DNA of 64,000 nucleotides from Planctomycetota bacterium (GCA_016872835.1 VGYX01000003.1:62001-126000); one strand, 5' to 3'. Positions 1 through 8,409 are shown, numbered from the stretch's first letter. The notes: generated by a model from the sequence alone, not told the origin. Made by a program: numbers and translations.

Positions 1-34
1 GCTCTCGACCCGTTGACCAGGGTAAATCTCGCGC

Positions 35-53
35 GAGGGCGAGCCACGCCCTC
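35..53 (-). other. Hairpin downstream of tRNA-Arg
   Basis: A perfect 7-bp stem with a 5-nt loop lies just beyond the 3' end of the tRNA-Arg gene on the minus strand. No clear T-run follows it, so it may be a weak terminator or a 3'-processing structure. It is seen by base pairing only. Confidence 0.4.
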
Positions 54-66
54 ATCGTGTTTGAAG

Positions 67-140
67 CGTCCCTGGCAGGAGTCGAACCTGCGACCTGGAG
101 CTTAGAAGGCTCCTGCTCTATCCAACTGAGCTACAGGGAC
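67..140 (-). tRNA. tRNA-Arg (anticodon TCT)
   Basis: Read on the minus strand, the gene folds into a full cloverleaf. The acceptor stem GTCCCTG pairs with CAGGGAC, and there is a D-arm with TAGCTCAGTTGG. The anticodon stem GGAGC/GCTCC encloses the loop CTTCTAA, which gives anticodon TCT. The T-arm reads GCAGGTTCGACTCCTGC. The discriminator base is G and the 3' CCA is not encoded, so it must be added by a nucleotidyltransferase. This tRNA decodes AGA and AGG, which are rare codons in this GC-rich genome. Confidence 0.96.
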
Positions 141-152
141 GAGGCCCACAGT

Positions 153-1001
153 TTACGCCCTGACCTCGGCGCGCTGGATGTTCCGCACCGTCCGCCAGCG
201 ACGCGGCTCCGGGGAATGAAGCGGGGTCGCCGCGCGTCGCAACCGCAATGCGCCACGCGTGACTTCAAGCCAGCCCCAGCGTGCCGGCAGCTCATGTGCC
301 TTCAGCAGTCCGCCTTGGGTGCAGAGATACAGCCGATCCGCAAGACGCCAGTGCGCAAGCTTGTCGAACTTCACCTGCGCCTGCAGAGTTCCGCGCGCAA
401 GCCGCTCGTCACGATCCGCCTGCCGCACGCTCGCAAGCTTCGAGCTCGATGCGTCCCAGCCATCGGTCTCGGGAAAAAGTGTCTCGCCATCGCGACGAAG
501 GTGCGGTTCCCAGCGGGGGAGCAGCTGTTCGCGGATACGGTCGCGTCGGCGTTGCATGCGTGCGTGATGTTCGACCGCTTCGGTCAGGTCGGCGCGGTCA
601 CTCAGGAAGTCCGCGCGCGAAGCCTTGCACTCGACCAGCACCGTTCGCACCGACTCCATGCATCGTCGGATGGCCGCGGGTTGTGGCGCAGGATCCGGAT
701 TTCCGAACAGATCCATGGCGCCCGCGTGCCGCAGCAGTCTTTCAAGAGGATTCGCCTCCACGACGGCGAAGAGCGAAGCGAGATCATCGGAGGCCGAGGC
801 GCGATGCGTACGCTCGATCTCTGCGCGCGGCAGGGCGGCGGTCCGCTCCAGGCCGGATTCGTCGCCCTCCAGCCAGCCCGCGACATCGGCGCGCCAGAAC
901 GGGATCGCGGTGCGCACCTCGTGTGCGGCAGCCGAGGCCCCGGCCGCCCGCAACCACGCGAGTGCCGCGCTCTTGAGTGTTCGGTGAAGGTCCGACTCCA
1001 C
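153..1001 (-). CDS. PD-(D/E)xK nuclease-like protein of unknown role
   Basis: The gene encodes 282 aa from a GTG start. I do not recognise a named family with certainty. The pattern Asp39 in FWRADV followed much later by Glu124-x-Lys126 in VLVECKASR resembles the D...ExK metal site of PD-(D/E)xK endonuclease folds, such as MmcB-like repair nucleases. The region just after (RADFLSDRADL) resembles the helix that often follows this site. No signal peptide or membrane segment is visible, so it is probably cytoplasmic. The GTG start is chosen because a TAGTCT -10-like hexamer ends six bases upstream, the leaderless arrangement common in this window. The enzymatic assignment is inferred from the motif only. 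Confidence 0.7.
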   Translation of the reverse strand: MESDLHRTLKSAALAWLRAAGASAAAHEVRTAIPFWRADVAGWLEGDESGLERTAALPRAEIERTHRASASDDLASLFAVVEANPLERLLRHAGAMDLFGNPDPAPQPAAIRRCMESVRTVLVECKASRADFLSDRADLTEAVEHHARMQRRRDRIREQLLPRWEPHLRRDGETLFPETDGWDASSSKLASVRQADRDERLARGTLQAQVKFDKLAHWRLADRLYLCTQGGLLKAHELPARWGWLEVTRGALRLRRAATPLHSPEPRRWRTVRNIQRAEVRA

Positions 1002-1007
1002 GGCAGC

Positions 1008-1013
1008 AGACTA
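1008..1013 (-). promoter_or_regulatory. -10 element TAGTCT, leaderless start
   Basis: TAGTCT on the minus strand is separated by 6 nt from the GTG at 1001, with no Shine-Dalgarno between. Transcription would begin at or next to the start codon. Confidence 0.5.
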
Positions 1014-1335
1014 GGCAGGCGGATCCGGGTTCTCCGCGCAGCCCAAAAACGGAAGCGGCCTCCGGTGGAGGCCGCACTCCGCTGCTTGGTGCGGACGACG
1101 GGTTCCCGTCCGTCGTCGACGCGTGCGTTCAGGCCGGTTCCCGCGGCCGTCATTGCAGGGTGCTGGTCGAGTTCCCGTCGACCTGCACCACTTGTCCTTC
1201 ACCAACTGAAACGAGAAATCGGGGTGTCACCGCTCACGCCTCGCAAGATTTTTTCGCAGCACGCCACAGAGTCCGGTTTTGGACGAAAAACCCACTTCCC
1301 TGATCGAATTCGGGCGTCAGTGCGGCTGTGCGCCG
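1014..1335. other. Intergenic region between nuoC and the nuclease-like gene
   Basis: The stretch from 1002 to 1335 holds the -10 element of the nuclease-like gene and a strong hairpin with a T-run on the minus strand, annotated separately. The rest (about 1080-1335) contains only very short open frames, which lack family resemblance. I see no RNA gene in it. Confidence 0.5.
1045..1075 (-). terminator. Rho-independent terminator after nuoC
   Basis: GCGGCCTCC and GGAGGCCGC form a perfect 9-bp stem with a 3-nt loop (1055-1075). On the minus strand five Ts follow after a short gap (complement of 1045-1049). It lies about 260 nt downstream of nuoC and just before the next gene's promoter, so it probably ends the nuoC transcript. 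Confidence 0.65.
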
Positions 1336-1893
1336 TCAGGCGGAGTCGCGCGCCAGCTTCTGGTAGTGCTCGCGCTCGCCGCGGCCGCGCAGGGGATAGT
1401 CCTTGCGCAGCGGGTGGGCGGGGAAGTCCTTCCAGGTCAGGATGCGGCGCAGGTCCGGGTGGTTCCGGAAGCGGATGCCGTACATGTCGTACACCTCGCG
1501 CTCCATCCACTCCGCGCCGGGCCACAGGTCGGTCACGCTGTCCACGATGAGCGCCGGGTCGGCGTCGATGCCGGTGGTGTCGATCGTGGGGTTCATGAAC
1601 ACCTTCAGGCGCAGGCGGCGATCGTTGGCGTGGCTGACCAGATTCCAGATCACGGCGAAGCGGCCAGGCTGCGGGGCGGGGTAGTCCAGATAGTCGACCG
1701 CCGTCACGTCGCTCAGGAAGTTGTATTGGCAGCGTGGATCGTCGCGCAGGAAGCGGGCCACGTCGTGCAGCTTCTCGGCAGGCACCACCAGCGTGGTCTG
1801 GCCTCGGAACTCCGTGGCCATGAACTTCACGTCGGCGAAGCGCTCCTTCACCAAGGGCAGCGAGGGGTGGTCAAGCTTGGGTGCGGCGGCCAT
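1336..1893 (-). CDS. nuoC: NADH-quinone oxidoreductase subunit C
   Basis: The gene encodes 185 aa, matching the 30-kDa peripheral subunit of complex I, which sits in the hydrophilic arm between NuoB and NuoD and helps pass electrons from NADH to quinone. The diagnostic C-terminal block is present: REVYDMYGIRFRNHPDLRRI followed by PLRKDYPLRGRGER. The preceding WNLVSHANDRRLRLKVF strand is also typical. The ATG start is supported by a TACGAT element ending 9 nt upstream. No other nuo gene is in the window: the next minus-strand gene upstream is a zinc-ribbon membrane protein. This nuoC is therefore separated from the usual nuoA-N cluster, unless it duplicates a clustered copy elsewhere. Confidence 0.95.
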   Translation of the reverse strand: MAAAPKLDHPSLPLVKERFADVKFMATEFRGQTTLVVPAEKLHDVARFLRDDPRCQYNFLSDVTAVDYLDYPAPQPGRFAVIWNLVSHANDRRLRLKVFMNPTIDTTGIDADPALIVDSVTDLWPGAEWMEREVYDMYGIRFRNHPDLRRILTWKDFPAHPLRKDYPLRGRGEREHYQKLARDSA

Positions 1894-1902
1894 GGGGCGA
1901 AC

Positions 1903-1908
1903 ATCGTA
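1903..1908 (-). promoter_or_regulatory. -10 element TACGAT upstream of nuoC
   Basis: TACGAT on the minus strand lies 9 nt before the nuoC ATG, with no Shine-Dalgarno in between. This is consistent with a leaderless or nearly leaderless mRNA. Confidence 0.5.
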
Positions 1909-1935
1909 GCAGCGGCAGGTGCCGATTTCCTCGCG

Positions 1936-2553
1936 TCATCGTGAGGCCTCGCGTCCGATCGCGCGCCAGCCCGGGATGCGCTCGTGGTCGAAGGGTTGGG
2001 GTGCCGAGAAGCCGAGCGCAGGGTCGTAGCGCAGTATCGCGAACGAGCCCCATCCCTCGCGCGGTCGAGCGAGCGGCTCCCGCACGTCGAGGGCCAGCAG
2101 CCTGTCGACCTCCAGCCGAAACAGCCGCTCGTCGCGTCGGATGCGAACTTCGGCCCACACGACCGAGATCGCGAAGATCAGCGCCCCCAGCACCAGCACG
2201 CGCATCAGCCCGGTGCGGGTGAAGAGTTCACGCGGCGCCACGGTTCCGTCGCCGCCGCATTCGGGACATGGAAAGCGGTCGCACGGATACGCGCAGTCCG
2301 GGCAGCGCCGCTGCGTCCGGCGTCGCTCCGGCAAGCCGCGCCCGAACCACCATGCGGGCAGGAGCGCGAGCGGCACCAGCATGAGAAGCGGAAGCACGCC
2401 GACCATCGATCCGACGATCGCGGTCAGGACCTGCAGTGGAGGCGAGCCGAATCCGCCAACGAGCGCGCGCGCGATCTCGTGAAACGCGATGCAGTACAGC
2501 GTCGCGGCGACGCCAAGCACGACGCCCGCGGCCATCGTGACCCAACCGGGCAT
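1936..2553 (-). CDS. Membrane protein with paired CxxC zinc ribbon
   Basis: The gene encodes 205 aa. Two hydrophobic segments near the N-terminus (about residues 5-30 and 38-70) are followed by a small cytoplasmic or lumenal zinc ribbon RCPDCAYPCDRFPCPECGG, then a third transmembrane helix (LMRVLVLGALIFAISVVWAEV) and a soluble tail. This layout, with a ribbon resembling CGYxLRGL...CPECG, recurs in planctomycete membrane proteins of unknown function. The ATG at 2553 is chosen because the frame upstream of it is the antisense-like extension inside ubiD. The gene starts 20 nt after the ubiD stop and is probably co-transcribed with it. Function unknown. Confidence 0.75.
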   Translation of the reverse strand: MPGWVTMAAGVVLGVAATLYCIAFHEIARALVGGFGSPPLQVLTAIVGSMVGVLPLLMLVPLALLPAWWFGRGLPERRRTQRRCPDCAYPCDRFPCPECGGDGTVAPRELFTRTGLMRVLVLGALIFAISVVWAEVRIRRDERLFRLEVDRLLALDVREPLARPREGWGSFAILRYDPALGFSAPQPFDHERIPGWRAIGREASR

Positions 2554-2573
2554 GCGTGGAGCGCGACCGTCGA

Positions 2574-4622
2574 TCAATCCAAGGCGTCCACGGAAATGCC
2601 GTCCGCGCACTCGACCGCACGCGCCGCGTCCAACGTGGTGGCGTCGAACCCGACCAGCGGTGGATAGCGGCGCACCGCGTAGCCATGACGCTGGTCGCCG
2701 TCGCGCTTGATCGTGGCGTCGATCGCGATCCGGTGTCCGGCGCGATGCAGGTCGCGCGCCAGATCGGCGTTGGCGGCCATCAGGAAGAGCACGCGTTCCC
2801 AGTCGGACAGGTTGGTGCCTGCATCGACAACCACCAGGAAGTCCGCGGCGCCTGGCTGATCGGAAAGCAGGCTCCATGCGCGTTCGATCGCGCGCGCCCC
2901 GTCGAGCGCCTCGCGCTTGTCGATCGCGATGAACGCGCAACGGCCGTGGCCCCACGCGGGCATCGCCGCTGCGCCGAACGCGCCGCGCAGCGCGACCACC
3001 GCGGCGTCGGTCTCCTCAGGCGAAGGCAGTCTCGGATCACCCAGCGCGATGCCGAATGCCTGCTCGCCCTCGCGCTTTCGCGTTGCGTCAAGGCCCATCT
3101 TCGTGCCCGCGCCCAGCGCCGGCGCGGAGTGATCGAGGATGTCGAGCGGACCGTGCACAAGTTCCACGTCGCGTCGGAAGTCGCAGCGCTCGAACACGGT
3201 CGAGAGCACCTTCGCCTCGTCGTGCACGGGCACGCCCTCGTCGACGACCACGATCATCTTCGTCCACGCCATCTGTCCCGCGCCCCACACGCTGCTCATG
3301 AGTCGGCGCCCCTGGAACGCGTAGCTCTTGCGGATGCGCACGAACGCCGCGTTGTGGAAGCAGCCGAATCGCGGCAGGTGGTAGTCGTCCACGTCGTGCA
3401 CGATGGTCTTCAGCAGTGGCAGGAAGACGCGCTCGGTCGCCTTGCCCAGCCAGTAGTCCTCCTGCGGTGGAAGGCCCACGATCGTCGCGGGGTAGATCGC
3501 GTCGCGCGCGTGCGTGATCGCCGTCACCTCGACCACGGGGTAGCGATCGGGCAGCGAGTAGAAACCGGTGTGGTCGCCGAAGGGGCCCTCGAACACCGCG
3601 CCGGGGCCAAGCGGCTCGCCGGATTCCGGTTCCCAGCCTGGGCCGCCGCAGTCGGTGCGGACCCATCCCTCGATCACGATCTCGCTGTTGGCGGGCACGC
3701 GCAGCGGCACGGTCTTCGCGCGCACCATCGGAATGCCTCGACCGTTCAGGAAGCCGCACATGAGCAGTTCGCTGATGCCGGGCGGCAGTGGGGCGGTGGC
3801 GCCGTAGGTCATCACGCTCTCGCCGCCAAGGCAGATCGCGATCGGCATGCGCTGGCCCAGTTTCTTCCAGCTGCGCCAGTGCGAGGCGCCGTCATGGTGC
3901 AGGTGCCAGTGCATCGCGAGCGTGGTGGGCCCAAGCAGCTGGCTGCGGTACATGCCGATGTTGTGGCTGGCGGGCTTGGCGGCGTCGCGATCGTCGGCGT
4001 GGATCGTGTGCATGCCGGCCAGCGTGATGTAGCGGCCGTCGCCGCCCTCGGTGCCGGACTCGCGGGCGGTCAGCGGATAGCCCACCGCGCGCGGATCACC
4101 GTCGAGCGGCCAGCACTTGATGATGGGAAGCCGGCGCAGGTCGACTTCGCCGCGCGAGGCGAGCTTCACCACCTCCTGGCAGCGGCCGTTGCGCACGGTG
4201 CGCGGCCCAATACGCAGCAGCGGCAGGAACTCGCGCGCCTTTGCGAACGCCTCGCCGAGCGAACGGGGAGGCTGCGGCTTCGTCAGGCTTGCGATGCGGT
4301 CGGCGATGGATTCCAGCCCGCGCGGGCTCGCTTCCACGCCAAGCGCCATCTCCATGCGCCGCGCACTACCGAACAGGTTCATCGCGAGCGGGAAGTCGCA
4401 GCCTTCCACCTGCTCGAAGAGAACGGCCTTCCCACCCAGCGCGGCACCGACCGGATCGAACGTGGAAGCGCTCTCGGAATCGCGTGCGCAACGGCTGCGC
4501 GACTGGCGCTCCGCGATGCAGCCCGGCACCAGGAGTGGACGCACCGGCGTGCGTACGCGCGCGAGCTCACCGGCGCGATCAAGCGCGGTCACGAAGTCGC
4601 GAAGGGTTGGGTGCGTGGGCAT
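2574..4622 (-). CDS. UbiD-family decarboxylase (likely menaquinone biosynthesis)
   Basis: The gene encodes 682 aa. UbiD enzymes are prenylated-FMN-dependent decarboxylases of aromatic or unsaturated acids. Typical blocks are visible: PIIKCWPLDGDPRAVGYPL, SHNIGMYRSQLLGP (the NxGxYR active-site segment), MHWHLHHDGASHW, and SEIVIEGWV (carrying the conserved active-site Glu), then EGPFGDHTGFYS. The length exceeds the roughly 490 aa of E. coli UbiD and fits the longer forms linked to the futalosine menaquinone route, which are around 600 aa with a C-terminal extension. The substrate is therefore inferred. The start ATG at 4622 aligns with the family N-terminus (TLRDFVTALDRAGEL). It is divergent from the lipoprotein at 4806. 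A zinc-ribbon membrane protein follows. Confidence 0.9.
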   Translation of the reverse strand: MPTHPTLRDFVTALDRAGELARVRTPVRPLLVPGCIAERQSRSRCARDSESASTFDPVGAALGGKAVLFEQVEGCDFPLAMNLFGSARRMEMALGVEASPRGLESIADRIASLTKPQPPRSLGEAFAKAREFLPLLRIGPRTVRNGRCQEVVKLASRGEVDLRRLPIIKCWPLDGDPRAVGYPLTARESGTEGGDGRYITLAGMHTIHADDRDAAKPASHNIGMYRSQLLGPTTLAMHWHLHHDGASHWRSWKKLGQRMPIAICLGGESVMTYGATAPLPPGISELLMCGFLNGRGIPMVRAKTVPLRVPANSEIVIEGWVRTDCGGPGWEPESGEPLGPGAVFEGPFGDHTGFYSLPDRYPVVEVTAITHARDAIYPATIVGLPPQEDYWLGKATERVFLPLLKTIVHDVDDYHLPRFGCFHNAAFVRIRKSYAFQGRRLMSSVWGAGQMAWTKMIVVVDEGVPVHDEAKVLSTVFERCDFRRDVELVHGPLDILDHSAPALGAGTKMGLDATRKREGEQAFGIALGDPRLPSPEETDAAVVALRGAFGAAAMPAWGHGRCAFIAIDKREALDGARAIERAWSLLSDQPGAADFLVVVDAGTNLSDWERVLFLMAANADLARDLHRAGHRIAIDATIKRDGDQRHGYAVRRYPPLVGFDATTLDAARAVECADGISVDALD

Positions 4623-4805
4623 GCGGACGCCGATTGAAGGGCAGTTCCCGGGCTTCGGCAAGGCCGGGGTCGCACGATCGGCGCGATTCCGGCGATCTTC
4701 CGGAAAAAGGGCCTGATTCTCGTGGAAGGTGGCCTGAGCGTGCTGAAGTGTCGCCCATGTCGGCGCCGGAGCGCCGAGTCCATCACATGCAAGGAGAGCA
4801 TCCCC

Positions 4806-5447
4806 ATGAAGCACGAACCCAAGAAGGTATGGCGAAGACTTTTTCAGATCGGTGTGCTGCTCGCGCTTGGAGCGTGCACGGCGCAGGAATTCACGGTGCG
4901 AAATCCGGACGGATCGGAGCGCACGTTCCGACATGTGGAGCTGCATCCACATCTGGTGGTGCGCCCCGACCAGTTCGAGGTGCGCCCGGCGGGAAACACC
5001 GAGGACGGATTTCCGGTCGAGGAGATCGTCCGCCGCGATGGACGGGGAACGCGCTACTACCGCGTGACCCCTCCCGTGGGGGAGCCGCTCTTCTTCCGCG
5101 AGATTCCGCGACCGAAGCCCGGCCGCCCCGTGTCGCGCCCCATCTCGATCGCCGACGAGGTGCCGGAGCCGATCTTCCCGGAGTCCGCACCATGCAGCGA
5201 GATCCGCGTGACCGCGCAGATGCAGCACGAGCATGCGCTGCTGGAGGGCCGCGCCATCGGGGGTCCATGGCTTCCGATCGCCAACGGAACCTTCGAGCAG
5301 GTCGCGCGCGCCGCGGCGAGTCGCGGCATGACGCCCATCGAGTTTCACAATGAACTCGGTCTCTGGAAGCTCTCCGTGGACCGTCGCTTCCCCATGGCGG
5401 TGGTCCGCCTGCACGGGGAGGTCGTGGAGGTGCGCGGCTTGCACTGA
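4806..5447 (+). CDS. Putative lipoprotein, unknown function
   Basis: The gene encodes 213 aa. The N-terminus MKHEPKKVWRRLFQIGVLLALGAC is a lipoprotein signal: a basic start, a hydrophobic core and a lipobox LGAC, so the mature chain would be anchored through its Cys. A good Shine-Dalgarno AAGGAG (4791-4796) lies 9 nt before the ATG and decides this start over upstream in-frame alternatives. The mature part is Pro/Arg/Glu-rich in its first half (for example RPKPGRPVSRPISI) and more globular in its last 70 residues. I recognise no domain. It is divergent from ubiD and followed by an ABC exporter pair. Confidence 0.8.
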   Translation: MKHEPKKVWRRLFQIGVLLALGACTAQEFTVRNPDGSERTFRHVELHPHLVVRPDQFEVRPAGNTEDGFPVEEIVRRDGRGTRYYRVTPPVGEPLFFREIPRPKPGRPVSRPISIADEVPEPIFPESAPCSEIRVTAQMQHEHALLEGRAIGGPWLPIANGTFEQVARAAASRGMTPIEFHNELGLWKLSVDRRFPMAVVRLHGEVVEVRGLH

Positions 5448-5521
5448 TCGCCCATGCGGAGGCGCGGGGCCGGTGCGTCCGCATCAGGCCCCGCGCGCTT
5501 CGTGGCGTTGCGCGCTGCTCG

Positions 5522-5527
5522 TAGACT
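5522..5527 (+). promoter_or_regulatory. -10 element TAGACT, leaderless start
   Basis: TAGACT lies 7 nt upstream of the GTG at 5535, with no Shine-Dalgarno. It supports that GTG as the true start of the ABC ATPase gene. Confidence 0.55.
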
Positions 5528-5534
5528 TGACCGG

Positions 5535-6491
5535 GTGTCCGAAGCGGCCATCGACATCGCGTGCATCCGAAAGACCTACAAGGGTCGCGTGACCGCGCTG
5601 CATGAGGTGTCGTTTCGCGTTGAGCCGGGCGAGATCTTCGGACTGCTCGGCCCCAACGGCGCGGGCAAGAGCACGCTGGTGAAGATCCTGCTGACGGTGG
5701 TGCGGCCCACCGAGGCGCGCGGATCGCTGCTTGGACGGCCGATCGGCGAGAAGGGTGCGCTGGCGCGCGTGGGCTATCTGCCCGAGCAGCACCGGCTTGC
5801 ACCGTATCTCACGGCACGGCAAGCGGTCGAGTTCAGCGGAGCGCTGTCCGGCGTGCGGCGCGGCGAGCGCCGGCGTCGAACGGACGCGCTGCTCGATCTG
5901 GTCGGGCTTGGTGCATGGAAGGACCGTCGCGTCGGCATGTTCAGCAAGGGCATGCGCCAGCGGGCGGGTCTGGCTGCGGCTCTGGTGAACGATCCGCAGA
6001 TCCTCTTCCTCGACGAGCCCACCGATGGCGTGGATCCCGTCGGCCGCAAGGAGATCCGCGATCTGCTGGTGCGGATGCGCTCCGAGGGACGCACCGTCTT
6101 CCTGAACAGCCACCTGCTGAGCGAGGCGGAGCAGGTCTGCGATCGGGTGGCGATCCTGCTGCAGGGTCGCGTGGTGAAGCAGGGTGCGCTGGCGGAGCTG
6201 CAGCGCGAGGGCGCAGGACAGGAACTCGTGGTGCGATGGCCGTCCGAGCCGCGTGAACTTCCGGGTTGTGCCGGTCCGCCGCGCGTGCACGCCGACGATC
6301 CAACCCTGCATGTGCACGAGATCGCGTCGTTGGATCCGTCGGACGCACAGCCGGCGATCGACGCCGCGCGCGCCGCCGACGCGGTGATCGTGTCGCTCGT
6401 CTCGCGGCGTGAGCGGCTGGAGGACCTGTTCATCAAGGCCGTCTCGGATCCGGTCACCGGCCGTCCGCTTCCACCGGGAGCCTCGCGATGA
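5535..6491 (+). CDS. ABC transporter ATP-binding protein
   Basis: The gene encodes 318 aa. This is the cytoplasmic ATPase of a two-gene ABC-2 type exporter. Walker A is GPNGAGKS (residues 39-46), the ABC signature is the FSKGMRQR segment, Walker B is ILFLDEPTDGVD, and the switch His sits in LNSHLLSE. The roughly 80-residue C-terminal extension is typical of CcmA/NatA-like exporters. The GTG start is chosen from the -10 element 7 nt upstream; an open frame extends about 27 codons further but lacks homology. The stop overlaps the ATG of the permease by 4 nt, indicating translational coupling. The substrate is not identifiable. Confidence 0.93.
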   Translation: MSEAAIDIACIRKTYKGRVTALHEVSFRVEPGEIFGLLGPNGAGKSTLVKILLTVVRPTEARGSLLGRPIGEKGALARVGYLPEQHRLAPYLTARQAVEFSGALSGVRRGERRRRTDALLDLVGLGAWKDRRVGMFSKGMRQRAGLAAALVNDPQILFLDEPTDGVDPVGRKEIRDLLVRMRSEGRTVFLNSHLLSEAEQVCDRVAILLQGRVVKQGALAELQREGAGQELVVRWPSEPRELPGCAGPPRVHADDPTLHVHEIASLDPSDAQPAIDAARAADAVIVSLVSRRERLEDLFIKAVSDPVTGRPLPPGASR

Positions 6492-7594
6492 TGGCCCTGC
6501 TGGCGATCCTCGTCGACACCTACCGCGAGCTCTCGAGCAAGCGGCTGTTCTGGCTCAGCATGGCCCTGTCGGGGTTCCTCGTGCTGTGCTTCGCCGCCGT
6601 GGGCATCAACGAGCGCGGTCTGGTGCTGCTCACGTGGACGATCGAGATTCCGCTGCTCAACACCTCGGTGCTCGAGCCCGGGGAGTTCTACAAGCTCACC
6701 TTCTACACGCTGGGCGTGCGCGTGTGGCTTGCGTGGCTCGCCTGCCTGCTGGCGCTCGTGAGCAGTGCCGGCCTCTTTCCCGAGCTCGTCTCCAGCGGCA
6801 CCGTCGAGACGCTGCTTGCGCGACCGATCACGCGCTGGCGGCTGTACCTGTTCAAGTTCGTCGGCGGCCTGCTTTTCACGGCGCTGCAGGTCGCGGTGTT
6901 CTGCGCAGCAAGCTTCCTGGTGATCGGCGTGCGTGGTGGCGCGTGGGAACCCGGCATCTTCCTGGCCGTGCCGATGGTGACGCTGTTCTACTCGTATCTG
7001 TTCGCGGCCTGCGCGCTGCTTGGCACGCTGACGCGCAGCGCGATCGCGGCGCTGCTGCTCACGGTGCTGTTCTGGGGCTTCCTGTTCACGCTGAACACCA
7101 GCGAAACAATCGTGAACAGTTTCCGTGTGGCGAAGGTGGAGGAGGTCGCGGCGATCGACCGGTTCGTGGATCGGCGGCGGCAGAAGGACCCGAACGTGGA
7201 CATCTCGGATCTCGAGACCGAGCGTTCATTGGCCGAGGAGGCGCTTGGGTCCCTGCGCACCGCGCACCGGATCCTGTTCACCACCAAGACCGTGCTGCCC
7301 AAGCCCGAGGAGACCGTCGCGCTGGTGGAGCGCTGGATCGTGGATGCGGCGAACCTTCGCTCGGTGGCACCCGAGGACGGCGACGACGAGCCTTCGCAGG
7401 ACACGCTGGCCAAGCGTCGGCGTGGGCGCGGCAGCTCCTTCGGCAGCGTGCGCGCCCGCGAGAGCGACGTGCTGGAAGCGGTGCGCCGCGAGCGTGACGC
7501 ACGCAGCGCCACCTGGATCGTCGGCACCTCGCTGGCCTTCGAAGGCGTGCTGCTGCTGCTTGGTTGCGTGTCGTTCTCGAAGCGCGACTTCTAG
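6488..7594 (+). CDS. ABC-2 type transporter permease
   Basis: The gene encodes 368 aa. It has about six hydrophobic helices: residues ~18-45, 75-100, 120-150, 155-180 and 185-205 in the first part, and a last one near the C-terminus (WIVGTSLAFEGVLLLLGCVSF). A long hydrophilic, charged loop of about 130 residues separates helix five from the last helix. The ETLLARPITRWRLYLFKF segment is characteristic of ABC-2 permeases. It begins with a 4-nt ATGA overlap with the ATPase gene and must form the membrane half of that exporter. Its stop codon overlaps the convergent proC stop by 4 nt. Confidence 0.88.
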   Translation: MMALLAILVDTYRELSSKRLFWLSMALSGFLVLCFAAVGINERGLVLLTWTIEIPLLNTSVLEPGEFYKLTFYTLGVRVWLAWLACLLALVSSAGLFPELVSSGTVETLLARPITRWRLYLFKFVGGLLFTALQVAVFCAASFLVIGVRGGAWEPGIFLAVPMVTLFYSYLFAACALLGTLTRSAIAALLLTVLFWGFLFTLNTSETIVNSFRVAKVEEVAAIDRFVDRRRQKDPNVDISDLETERSLAEEALGSLRTAHRILFTTKTVLPKPEETVALVERWIVDAANLRSVAPEDGDDEPSQDTLAKRRRGRGSSFGSVRARESDVLEAVRRERDARSATWIVGTSLAFEGVLLLLGCVSFSKRDF

Positions 7595-8409
7595 GCCGGG
7601 CGCGTTCCGCGCGATGCGCCGCCACCCAGTTCGCGCGCTCGATCGCGAGCCGCCATCACCGCCTGCGTGATCACCGCCTGCATCTGTCCAGCCTGAAGGG
7701 CCGCGAGTCCGGCCGCCGTGGTGCCGCCCGGGCTGGTGACCTGTGCGCGAATCTCCGCTGGCGTGCCCATGCCACCGCGCACGCCCGCCACGGCCCCCTC
7801 GACGGCGCCGATCGCCAACGCCGATGCCGCTTCGGGTGGAAGCCCCGCCTCCATCGCGGCCTGTGCAAGCGCCTCGAGGAATGCGCACGCGAAACCGACG
7901 CCCGATGCACCCACCGCGGTGACCGCGTCCATGTGTGCCTCGTCGATCTCGACCACAGGCCCGATCGCCCCGAAGAACTGACGCGCGAACTCGGCGGCCT
8001 GCTTGGGCACGCCGGCCGGCACGGAAAGACCCGTGGTGCTGGCGCCCACGGACGCAGCCACGCTCGGCATGGCCCGGATCACGGGCCCGCCACCAAGCTT
8101 GGCCGCCACATCCGCCGCACTCCAGCCCCCCATGACGCTGATCCAATGCGGGGCTGGCGTGACATGGGGCACGTCCGTCGTCATCGCCCCGAACGCCTGG
8201 GGCTTGAGCGACAACAGCACCGTGGGTGCCGCGTGCAGAATCTGCGGCCACTCCACCAGCGCAAGCCCCATGTCGGTGGCGAGCTTCCGTCGCGGTTCAC
8301 TGCGCGCCAAGACGCACACCTCGGTTGAACGCACGATGCCGCGGGCCAACGCGCCACGAACGAGCGCGGATCCCAACTTGCCGAAACCGGCCACCGCCAG
8401 ATGCGCCAT
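7591..8409 (-). CDS. proC: Pyrroline-5-carboxylate reductase
   Basis: The gene encodes 272 aa, close to the family length. The enzyme reduces 1-pyrroline-5-carboxylate to proline with NAD(P)H, the last step of proline synthesis, in the cytoplasm. The N-terminal Rossmann motif is AVAGFGKLGSAL. Family marks follow: LSLKPQAF, SVMGGWS, VIRAMPSVAASVG, AVGASGVGFACAFLEAL, and the C-terminal VTSPGGTTAAGLAAL, which contacts substrate. The start ATG is preceded by a CACAAT hexamer 6 nt upstream, a weaker form of the -10/leaderless arrangement. It is divergent from accA, with a 68-nt gap. Confidence 0.93.
   Translation of the reverse strand: MAHLAVAGFGKLGSALVRGALARGIVRSTEVCVLARSEPRRKLATDMGLALVEWPQILHAAPTVLLSLKPQAFGAMTTDVPHVTPAPHWISVMGGWSAADVAAKLGGGPVIRAMPSVAASVGASTTGLSVPAGVPKQAAEFARQFFGAIGPVVEIDEAHMDAVTAVGASGVGFACAFLEALAQAAMEAGLPPEAASALAIGAVEGAVAGVRGGMGTPAEIRAQVTSPGGTTAAGLAALQAGQMQAVITQAVMAARDRARELGGGASRGTRPA

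Noticed and set aside
602-1153. 183-codon minus-strand frame starting at 1153
   Set aside because: It overlaps the nuclease-like gene in another frame and runs through the terminator hairpin. It has an Arg/Ser-rich shadow composition.
1011-1205. 64-codon minus-strand frame between nuoC and the nuclease-like gene
   Set aside because: It contains the terminator stem within the coding part, has no ribosome-binding site and no family resemblance.
2556-4637. Long plus-strand open frame of 693 codons opposite ubiD
   Set aside because: It is antisense to a gene with clear UbiD motifs, its product is rich in His/Arg/Ala without any family block, and GC-rich DNA produces such frames by codon bias.
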